Of a stretch of DNA of 64,000 nt, positions 41,417-51,500 are shown in pieces; the first letter of the stretch is position 1, and each line of letters opens with the position of its first letter. The translations under genes and the position numbers were made by a program. Location of the stretch: positions 21,181,753 through 21,245,752 of the forward strand of contig HG738138.1 in NCBI GenBank assembly GCA_000499405.2, written 5' to 3'. The notes below the pieces were generated by a model, which saw nothing but the letters and a program-made list of their open reading frames with translations, was not told the DNA's origin and ran no database searches. Source of the DNA: Onchocerca volvulus (Eukaryota > Nematoda > Chromadorea > Rhabditida > Onchocercidae).

Positions 41417-41564
41417 AGTATTGTTTCGTTTCACTATTCAAAAGAACTGAACTAACATTTTTTTCTCCAGCGATGAATTCGAAAATCTTTATCAGTACTT
41501 TCTCGGGCAAATTTTCCAAAAATGCTTGCGACTTCTCATCCGAGCATGTCACAACTGAGCTCTC
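39403..41564 (-). CDS. F-box protein (start codon not found)
   Basis: Six minus-strand exons agree in phase: 41564-41457, 40941-40837 (or -40828), 40576-40464, 40296-40203, 39822-39649, 39621-39403, about 270 residues to the TAG stop. The F-box spans the first junction: ENLPEKVLIKIFEFI in the first exon, YRLRLVCKRFNEIL in the second. F-box proteins bind Skp1 and present substrates to SCF ubiquitin ligases; that is family knowledge. The middle exons read like degenerate leucine-rich segments (MELTDNLFIALNQLTF, FLDKFPNLWDLSFFG). The last exon is very basic and helical (AERLKHRKRRQIKRLQT). The first visible exon opens in phase 0 right after a TTTGTAG acceptor and has no in-frame ATG; GTG stands where a start might be expected. 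Either a first exon was missed or the exons continue from the repeat-protein gene 0.6 kb upstream, whose large exon also ends in phase 0. Confidence 0.72.
41385..41412. repeat. 28-bp poly(T)
   Basis: A T run on the + strand (A on the coding strand of the F-box gene), within the intron about 45 nt after the first F-box exon. Confidence 0.9.
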
Positions 41565-41789
41565 CTACAAATGAAATCTCGAAGAAAAAAAAAAGGGAAA
41601 TAGATATCAATTACACATTAGGTGTGAGTAACGCAAAAATTAGTTATCTGTGCGTCGTAGATATTGTTCTCCAAGCATAGACACAATGAAACTGAAATAT
41701 GTAATGAATGAATATAATTCAATTGAAATTTTTAGTGGAAAACAAGTAAATAATGGATATTATTAAATAATGAAAATAAGCTGGACTTT

Positions 41790-44729
41790 TCATTTTGTAA
41801 TTAATTTTTTGTCTTCCTCTGACAATAATGTACGATTTTCATCTTCAAGTTTCTTATAAAATTCCACCACTTTATTTATTCGCCTGCTCTTACAGCCGAA
41901 ATATACAAGACGACTTTGCTTTAGAAAAATAAAAAAAATAATGGAAGCATCCAGGTTTGCCATGTTAGTTGCTTTTATATCCAATTAAACTATCAATAAA
42001 CTGTTAAGCTAAAAGCCTAAAATTTTTCGTAGCTAAACAAATTATGTACAATTCCTACATAAAAATTTACTTCCTGGTTTTGATGCAAGCCATTTTTGAA
42101 CATTATTTCAAACTTTGTAGACGGACATACGTATATAATGTGTACAATGACTAACCGAGTCAGATGGGTCATTTTGTAGAAAAAGCGCTTCAATCTTTTG
42201 AACTTGTTGTCTAACAATCAACTTATCACGACGATGCTTCCTAGTACGTGGCCATAACCTAATTTTCGGTTTCTCCCAAGTACCCTCTAGACCGGGTACT
42301 TCAACTCGCATCATACAACTCTTGCCATAAATGAACTCGACATGGGTTGGTCCATCCGTTGGCTCGTCCTTTTTTCTCTTTTTTTTACGTCTCTTTTTTT
42401 TAGCTGCTTTTTGATTTGCTGGCTTACCGCCTGCTACAGAAAGATTGATTACTTGCTGAGACAATTGCATAGTTACTTCGGTCATTACAAGTCCAGCCTG
42501 AGAATGCTGCTGCTTCTGCTTTTGTTTCCCTGAAGCTTTGCTCAGATGCTGTTGAGTATGCTGTACTTCACTTCCAGGAAGTGGCTCAGGTAGCATCTGA
42601 AAGCATGGCTGATTATACTGAGGAAATCCCGAAACTGGAGGCATAGACGGTCCAGATGTTTTTGGGAACTGTTCTGGATGAGATACATCAAACTGCTGTG
42701 AGATTTGACCGTGCAACGGCTCTGCAGGAATTCCTGTCATTGGTAGTGAAGCTGGTCCGGAAATTGGCTGAACCAATTGCGGCATAACTTGACCAGGTAA
42801 TGGCTGTGCAGGAATTCCTGCGATTAGTGGTGGAGCTTGTCCGGAAATTGGTTGAACAATTTGCGGCATGATTTGACCAGGTAGCGCCTGTGCAGGAATT
42901 CCTGCTATCAGTGATGGAGCTTGTCCGGGAATTGGTTGAACAATTTGCGGTATGATTTGACCAGGCAATGATGGCATAGGAACGGGATCATATTTAGGTT
43001 GAACTTGTTGTAATAATGGCCCTGCACGAGTTTCCGTCATTTCCATTTCGCCTTGTACTGGATATGATGGAACCGGAACTGGAACATATGGAGGTTCCGG
43101 AATTTGGGTGTATAATGGCCCTGCACGAGTTTCCGTCATTTGCATTTTGGGTTGTATTGGACGTTGTGGAACAGGAACTGTTGCATATACAGGAGGTGGA
43201 AATACTGGAACAGGAGCATAAGGCACTTGGCTATAAAGAGGAGCTATATGAGCTTGCTGTGGAACTTGCGCTGCCATCAATTGCACTCCGTGCGGCGGGT
43301 AAAATTGTGTCGGTTGCTGCACATAATCCATTTGTTCAGCTTCTGCTGAAGTTGTAAGATCCGCAGACATTTCCTCAGGTTTGTCACTTTTTGAGGCATC
43401 CGGAAGTTCCGCACTTGCTTCTTGCTTCTGCGAAGGTTTTCCTTCTTGCTCTTGCACTGGAGTTTCAATGCTTTCTTGCTCCTGAACCGGTGTTCCTTCT
43501 TGTTTTTGCACTGGAGCTCTAGCTGCTTCTTCTTGCTTTCGCGCTGGTGTTCCAAGTGTTGTTTCTTCCTTTTGCATCGGAATTCCAATTGTTCTTTCTT
43601 GTTTCTGTTCCGCGGTTCCAGTTCTTTTTTCTTGTTTTTGCTCTGAAGTTCTAGTTGTTGCTTCTTGCCTTTGCACAAGTGTTCTTTCTTGCTTCTGCGT
43701 TTGAGTTCCAGTTGTTCTTTCTTGCTTCTGCGTTGGAGTTCCAGTTATTCTTTCTTGCTTCTGCGTTTGAGTTCCAGTTGTTCTTCCTTGCTTCTGCGTT
43801 GGAGCTCTAGTTATTGCTTCTTGCCTTTGCACAAGTGTTCTTTCTTGCTTCTGCGTTGGAGTTCGAATTATTCTTTCTTGCTTCTGCACAGGCGTCCCTT
43901 GTTTCTGCGCTGGAGTTTCAGTTGCACTTTCTGGCTTCTGTTCTGAAATCCCAGCAGTACTTTCTTGTCTCTGTTCCGGAATCGTAGATGCTCTTTCTTG
44001 CTTCTGCACTGAAGTTGTAGTTGTTCTTTTTTGCTTCTGCATTGAAGATATAGTTGTATCTTCTTGCATCTGAGTCGGAGCTCCATAAGTTCTTTCTTGC
44101 CTCCGTTTTATAATTCTAATTGTTCCTTCTTGCTTCTGCATCGCAACTCCATATGTTCTTTCCTTCTTCTGCGCCACAGTTGCACTTTCTTGTTTCTGCC
44201 TAAATGTTGTTTCTTGCTTCTGCATCGGAATTCTAATTACTTCATCTTGTCTCTGCGCGGGAGCTCTAATTACTTCTTTTTGTTTTTGATACGAAATTCC
44301 AGCTCTCCTTTCTTGCTTATAACTTGAAGTTTCAATTATCCTTCTCTCTCCCCGCATGAGAGCTTCAGCAGTTTCCTTTTTCTCCTGATCAGGAGTTCTA
44401 AATATTCTCTCTTCCTTCTGCACAACAATTCCAGTTTTTTCTTCTTCAGGATTTTTAATTACTTCTTGTTTTTGCACAAAAGGTCCAGCTTCTCTTTTTC
44501 GCTTTCTACGAGAGATTACCATTGTTCTATCTTGTTTTTGTTCAGAAGTTATAATTCCCTTCTCATACTTTTGTTCTGGAGTTCTAGCTGCTTTTCCCTT
44601 TTCTTGTGCCAAAGTCCCAACAACTTCTTCTTTTTTGTCTTGGCCAGCAATTCCAGAAGTTCTATGTTCTTGCTTTTGCTCGAAAGATCTAGTCACTACT
44701 TTTTGCTCTTTCCCAGGAGTTCCAGCCAT
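41790..44729 (-). CDS. Gln/Glu-rich repeat protein with proline-rich and basic regions, function unknown
   Basis: A single exon 44729-42156 encodes 858 residues and is joined in phase 0 (GACTCG|GTTAG donor, CTAAAG acceptor) to 41918-41790, giving about 900 residues ending at TGA. Residues about 15-435 carry some 35 degenerate copies of an 11-residue unit of the type TGTPTQKQERT. Residues about 470-730 are Pro/Gln-rich with three or four copies of a 28-residue unit (LPGQIMPQIVQPI...AGIPAQ). A basic cluster (KKKRRKKKRKK, about residue 780) looks like a nuclear localisation signal. The last 80 residues of the exon (VEFIYGKSCMMRVEVPGL, RLWPRTRKHRRDKL) are complex and look like a folded, possibly conserved domain. 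The ATG lies two bases after TTTCAG, a likely SL trans-splice site. No family was recognised. Alternatively the large exon may splice to the F-box exons. Confidence 0.65.
42690..42985 (-). repeat. 84-bp tandem repeat encoding a proline-rich 28-residue unit
   Basis: GGAATTCCTG recurs at about 42727, 42811 and 42895, a strict 84-bp period, each within a copy of the same coding unit (GQ.MPQ.VQPI..GQAP..AGIPA). The copies diverge by substitutions only, so the frame is intact. Confidence 0.85.
43434..44700 (-). repeat. 33-bp coding minisatellite (QKQER unit)
   Basis: The coding strand repeats an 11-codon unit centred on QKQER. The 33-bp period is exact between 43684 and 43860 and decays toward the 5' end of the gene. 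A larger block with RTLVQRQEA occurs twice (about 43655-43690 and 43815-43850), showing a second level of duplication. Unit length is always a multiple of three. Confidence 0.85.
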
Positions 44730-44731
44730 CT

Positions 44732-44741
44732 CTGAAACACT
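44732..44741 (-). promoter_or_regulatory. Likely spliced-leader acceptor of the repeat-protein gene
   Basis: Read on the minus strand, TTATAGTGTTTCAG stands directly before AG-ATG. In nematodes TTTCAG just ahead of a start codon, with no coding exon upstream, is the usual site of SL trans-splicing. Confidence 0.5.
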
Positions 44742-47700
44742 ATAAAAAATTAAAATTTTTTCACAAATAACAGTACTTGGAAAAAAAAAAATAAACCAAA
44801 CAAAACCATGAACATCACTTGATTATATGAGCTATTTCACATCATCACGTGCTATTCTGCCCTCTGTCATTTCTCTGTGTAAATCGTGCAAATCTTAATC
44901 ATAATATGCAAATCATCTTCTGGATTAAAGCGAAGTCAAAAATACGATGAGAAAATTATAAAGTAGAGAAAATCTGAAACAGTCCACTTACTACATATTT
45001 AGTATGTTAATTTGGACTAGTAATCTACATCTACCTTATTGCTTTCTGAATAGCACTGTTAAGTTCTTATCGGCAGGAAATATCATTTATCCACAGAACC
45101 ATTCATTTCAATCATTTTTTGGGAAAATTATGTGATGAATTTATCATTAAGATTGAGGTTTCCCCCAGTCTAGCATATTAGTTCCAGCATAAAATATTTT
45201 GACAACATAACGGTAACTGCACAAAGAAGAGAAGAGATTATAATTGAAGTGGAACCCATGAACGCGCCGCTATGGATGCGATCTGTGATCTCCTGCTGAG
45301 CATATAACATTTAAATCTTATATAGCTATATGTGTACTTCTTACAAGGAATGCTTAGAATGCCAATCTTTGCTGGCAGATCAGGCTATCGAAAATTAGAT
45401 GATGAAGAGGCAAGCAAAAAATGGATCAATGACCAGCAATTGCACAGCAAATTTAGATGAAATATGAGAACTAGCCATTTTCTATAACGCTAAATTTTAT
45501 TTAAATTTCATCTTATAAAAAAATTAATGAACAAGCAATTGTTGATTGTTGCAAAGTCTACCATCGTCAAATTTGCTGTCGGATAACTGAAATGGTTTTT
45601 TCTTGAATTGCTGAGATTTCAATCAATTTTTTTCAATATGAAAACCGATCGGCGGTGGAACATCGCGCTTGGAATATCTCAAATAATAATAGCATTGATC
45701 TCTAGAGTATAAAATGGTCATGAGAAGATATTCATATATATGTTTCCTTTTGACAATACAATCATAACGATATCTGGAAAATTCTTTAAAATTATTTTGA
45801 TTATTTAAATTTTACCTTATAAAAAATCAAAAAATCCATTCATAAATGAAAATCATTCTTATTTCCTTTGTGCCAGAATATTCTCGATAAATAAGTTTCG
45901 CCTCTGATTTCACGGATATTCACAATTAATTCAATGAATTCTGCTACAATTCTTAAACAACTACCTCTGCAAAAAGTAATGATTTCAAGTATTTTTGTCT
46001 TGCATCATCGATAAATAAGTATTTAATTTTGAATTGTTCGAAAATGCATCAGTGTATGATCCTACCATATAATCAATACAATATAATCAATCTGCTGTTA
46101 AATTGCTGTAGCCACTTGATAAAACGAATCGAAAAATGAAACGTTTCTTACTATATCAGCAAATTAATTGGCCACTAATAATTTAAAAACAGTATTCTCT
46201 CCAAAGAGTGGATAATATGAGTTCAGGTAATATTATTCTTATAATAGATCGACCAAAAATAAAAAAAGCATGGTGAGTGAGCACAAGATTGAAAAATCAG
46301 ATGTATAATTAAATTATTCATTCACAAAGATTAAATTAAACTAATTTTATAAGTCGCACTTCGCTTTATTTACTCTAGTCTTCATTTGATTTATTTAATT
46401 AACTTTTTGGTCTTTTTTAAATTAAACTGGCTTTTATTTCTTCATTTCTTATTCTGAATGTGCAAGGGATTAAGTTTTTTAAATTTCATTCTTTAATATG
46501 CGAAGAATCATATTAATTTTTCTGGCCTTCTCGGAAGACTTTTTTTTTTATCATTGTAATAAATTGAATGAAAATATCCCTATAGAAAAGTTGCTTTATT
46601 TTCATAATTCTGTGTTGCTTCCGTTACGAAATTAAAAGTTGCAGTTATTTCTCTTTGGTCTTATTATTATAATTCGTTTTCTTCAGTTTTATTCAGTGTG
46701 ATAAGATGATCCACTTTCGGCTCCCATAATGTTTATTTTCTATGAATATTTTTGACACTTCGAAGACTTTTTTTAACAATATTTTCATTCCATATTTCAT
46801 ATTTTTGAAATCTAACCCAAATATTATTCTTCTGCGTTACGAAGACAATCTGAATCGATTATACATTATCACCTTTGCAGCAAAATAATATAAGGCAACA
46901 TTTGTTCTGTAGCTGAAGTTAAAGATATGGTTACAGTGAACAAATGTGATGAAGCAAATTTTTTTTCAGAGTGATCAAAATATGGTCAATTTTCATGTGC
47001 ACAAAAAACCACTTTTTTTTTTTTTTTAAAACTGATCAAGATATGATCAGACATTTTTTTCTAAAAGGATTGACGAAGATATAATCGAAAATTTTATTTT
47101 CTAATGGAATTTATCAAGATCTGTAACTTCATACATTTTTCCAACTCACAGACTAATTACTACGTGATTTTCTTTCTGCTCTCTTTTCACGTAAGCAATT
47201 ATAAACGAAAGCTGCTGATTCACAGTATGAAAAATCTAATTGCAACTTTTAAGAACTTATAAAGCGTTATTTGAATAATTTCATCCCTTCATATATGAAA
47301 AGTGCCGCTTTAAAGCAAGCAATACTGATTTTGTTGCGACACTATTGAATATTTAAGTGCAACAATCTACGAATGGTTTCGACAAACAGATGGAATATTT
47401 GTTTTGAAGCAGTAACTTTTAACTAAAACATTAAGGAAATATGCAAATAATAAAACTGCAAACGAAAACATTTCAGTTTTAACAGATTTTCTTGCAGCTT
47501 ACATTAAAGTTTTAAACTTACTTCCGACTTCGGAAGTTTTGTTGTCCAATCAATCTCAAATTTTCTGGATCTAAAGTTAATATAGTCAGAAAATAATATA
47601 CTCAGAAAAACACTGAAATATAAAGGTATTTGTGAAGGAATCGTGCATCAGTTACTACGCATAGTTCATCAGATCACATATTTTTGTCACCAAGTTGATA

Positions 47701-48520
47701 TTTACGATCTGTGACGTTTAAACGAAAAACAAAATTTTGTGAACAAATAATGAAAGTCTGCGAATTTGCTCATGTCAAGCCGCTACTACTGCAAAGTGGA
47801 AAAGTGTAATAATTATCTGATAGATTCGATAATGCAACTGTGTAATATGGTGAGAGATTCAATCGGAATATGACATTTGGAACGTACTTTTCTATGTGAA
47901 ATCGAAGATAAGATTCTCGACTGAAAGCAATTAACAGAAGATAAGAGTCAGATATAGGCAAAATTGGAAAGTTCCTAGTGAAAGATTGTTATCATCGCAT
48001 GAGCCACTTTTCTTCAAAACTTCTTTTCCTCTATTTATTGTAACTCCTTCATTGAAGAGTGACCTCATTTAATCTCTTATTTTCGTATAAAAATATACCG
48101 TTGATTCCTTTCATTTGTAATAGTTCAAATCCTTATTTCAGTCTTACTTCTTGAGATTTTGAAATTAAAATATCTTCAACATCAGAAATCTTGGTTTAAT
48201 ATTGAATATTGATAAGAGAATCCTTATTTTCTTAGTTGCAAGGACTAAAAGATTTAGGATAATAGTTAAACTTTTCCTGAAGAAAATTATTCATCAATAA
48301 CTTAGAATTACACAAAGCATCAAAATTTTTCGTTTCATTTCCTTTCTGTTATTGCAGAATAAGAATGAATTGAAATTATGTTGAATTTATAAGTGTGACG
48401 TCCCAAAATGCAATTTAAAGTATGTTTGAAAAGGAAAATGTCATTATTTTCTTATAGAACTTTCCTTTTTGTTTGCTCGTTTAATCTTTCATTATTCCAA
48501 AATAAACTGCGCGATTTCGA
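44742..48520. other. Divergent spacer between the repeat-protein and P450 genes
   Basis: The two genes point away from each other, so both promoters should lie here. Frames are short and AT-rich, and no coding exon was recognised on either strand. Confidence 0.5.
46970..47125. repeat. Degenerate tandem repeat of about 40 bp
   Basis: Three to four decayed copies of a unit built on TGATCAAGATATGATCA followed by a T-rich half stand in a row in the divergent spacer. The match is approximate. Confidence 0.5.
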
Positions 48521-48538
48521 AAATTTCCAGAGACAACG
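48521..48538 (+). promoter_or_regulatory. Likely spliced-leader acceptor of the P450 gene
   Basis: AAATTTCCAG ends at 48530, eight bases before the ATG at 48539. No coding exon precedes it, so SL trans-splicing is the simplest reading. Confidence 0.5.
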
Positions 48539-51500
48539 ATGGGATTGGTAAGTACGTCATTGATTATATTAATGCTCACCTGGATTGCTCACTTCGTCAT
48601 TCAGAAACTCAGAATCATATTGAAGCAAATTGGCGCATTGCAGGGACCACCAGCTTTGCCACTTATAGGCAATTTACATCAACTTCATTTCAAGCCAGAT
48701 GGTACATATTTGAACTTTTGTCGTATTATTTCTTTGCAAATTGGTATTCCAAGAAAGGAACACGTTGAAGTTTTTCTCTAACTGCACGCATATGGCACTG
48801 ATTGCAGGCACTAGGACTAATTAAGTTGCTTTGGCTTATGTACCATCATAATTTTATCATCAAAATTGAAAATTGGTTTCTCGGCTCTTTATAGTTAATG
48901 ACTTTGAAAATCTAAATACAAAAATTTTTTCATTACAGTTCTTGAAACTAATCGGAATTGGCGAAAATTGCTGCAATCTTGAAAATACTATCTCTTGCTT
49001 TTTGACAGTGTGTGTGTGGAATGACTGGGATTAATAAGAGAATAAGACTCAAAAGGATAAAAGTACGACAACTGAGGTGAAAAAGGAAGCAATCGTCACG
49101 AAGTTGAATAACCAATACTTTTATTTTGTCTGTCTTTTCAGTCGATAATACAACCGATAATTTGGATTCTATTTGATAATGGGGAAGTTATTTGCGAGTA
49201 ATCTGTGTTGTGAATTGATAGAATTTGATGAAGTTTGGAAAACACTGCTCGTCGAATACCGATCAGAACAAAGGATTGAATAAATGAATCTCTTAACAAA
49301 TGAACTCTTTATAGTGAAGTTGTTTGCTACATGTGAGCTCTAGCACAATTTGCAATATTTTAACTTGTTGCGTAAACAGAGATAATTTGCATGTCAATTT
49401 TAGTACAAAGAGCACAAAAAAAGATTGTTTACTCCATTTCACCATCTACAATATGTAGTTAATTTATAACATGTAACTTTGGTGCAAAGAGATCATGTTT
49501 TCTACTTGTCAAGCAACTATGGCACAATTTACAGCATATTAGCATGGCTAGAGTTGTTTACTCCATGTCACCATAGCACAACACAATTCACAATATGTAA
49601 TCACAGCATAAAGGTCAAAAGTTTGCTTATACCAAGATATATCTGTAATACAAAGATTTTTTGATTATTTTGTCATATCTTATTCTAAAAAAAAAAAAAA
49701 AATTCGGTTTTTCAACATTCTGAACAAATTATTTCAAGTGAATCAAATATGCGGAGCATATTGCAGAATTCTTCGAGCAAGCGCAAGGCTTGGCATATAT
49801 GTTACAAGCTCGTGGGGAGCGCATGTGTCGTATTTGGATGGGTCCTTGGCCATGGGTTTTACTATATGGAGCAGAGGAATGCGAAGCTATTCTTGGAAGC
49901 AACAAAATTCTAGACAAACCGTTACAGTATAGTTTTTTAAACGGTTGGATTGGACAGGGGTTGCTGGTCAGGTTGTGCTTTTCTGAATATTTTTTAATTT
50001 TGAATTTGATTTATAAGGTGGGCGCTTTTAATAAGTTCATCAATTTGCACCTGACATAGAAATTATGCAAAGTATTTCTTTTCCTGGCTGAATTATATCA
50101 GGAGATGAAAGATCACAAGCTGCCTGCTGAGAAAATTGAAATTTTGTAAATGTGCTTAGTAACAATACACGCATATTGTCGAAAAATCTAATTACTTTCT
50201 TGAATAGAAACAGAAAATAGCGTGTCATTTAGCTTCTATGCATGTTATTCTGACAGCTGAAAAAGCGCTTAAAAAATTGAACAGCGATACACTTATTTGT
50301 TGTGGTGAAATTTTTCTTGTTTTCATTTGATTCAATGAAATTTAGAACTAATTTCATCTGGTCGAGATCATAATAATCAAATAACCGAATTTTTTAATCT
50401 TTATTCAGAGCCAAATTTGAAAATAGAAAAGGAAGAAGAAACAATCTCCTACTATTATTATTAGAAAAAATGCATGAAAATTACTATTCCAGCACTAACC
50501 ATACAATCCATTTCTGAACAGAAAAGAAAAAATCCTCGCATGCTATGGGAATACTTAGAAACCCTCCTTATTTATCATCAATCACAATCTCGGGTACGAA
50601 TAAGAAGTGGGAGACTGCTGAATCTGATCAAAGCACTCTAATAATTGCAAGAATGATAACGGTCATCTTGAATTGACTCTCGTGTGTAAAAATTTCGTGT
50701 TCGCCTGAATTTGCGATAAAATAACAATCAGTTCTGCAAAAAACAGTTAAATTCCCAATTTATTGATTTTCTATTTAATTTTTGTGAGATTTTAACTTAG
50801 AGATTAAATTTAATTAAGTAGTTAAGCAACAATCACTATTTTTGTCAATCGTTTTCATTTGCTTCTTCTTTATATTTTACTGCTCCATTTCTGGCATTTA
50901 TGTTTATTTCTGGTTCATTTTCCAACATTTTTTATTTGCGAATAATTCATTCCTTTCTTATTTTCTAATTTTTGGTTCCATTTTAGTGAACCAAAAAAAT
51001 GGCGATCTCGACGAAGACTTCTCACGCCGACGTTTCACTATGACATATTGAAGGATTTTGTTGATGTAAGCCAGAATCAATAAAAATACCCTGCAAATAG
51101 CTCTATCATTTAAGTGAAAATATCCCTATGGAAAGACAAGATACTGTTAGGATTGACATAAATTGAATCTTTAGGTTTACAATAAACATGGACAAACATT
51201 AATGCGTAAATTCCGAGCTTTGTGTGGTGATCAATATAACGATATATTTCATATGATATCACTGTGTACTTTGGATGTCATCTGTGAAGCTGCTCTTGGA
51301 ATACATGTTGATGCCCAGAACAAATCGTCTCCTTACTTGGATGCTGTTTTTAAGTTTGTTTATTAGGCTATTTCAACCGTTGCTAAGATAAGCAAATAAG
51401 TACAAATAAATAAAACAATAACAGAATAATGAGAATGAATGATAAAGATGCGCGAATATATCAAAAAAACAATCAAATCTTTTTAATCATATACATAAAA

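Noticed and set aside
43016..44735. Several + strand frames rich in Leu, Ser and Cys
   Set aside because: They are shadows of the 33-bp and 84-bp coding repeats of the minus-strand repeat protein.
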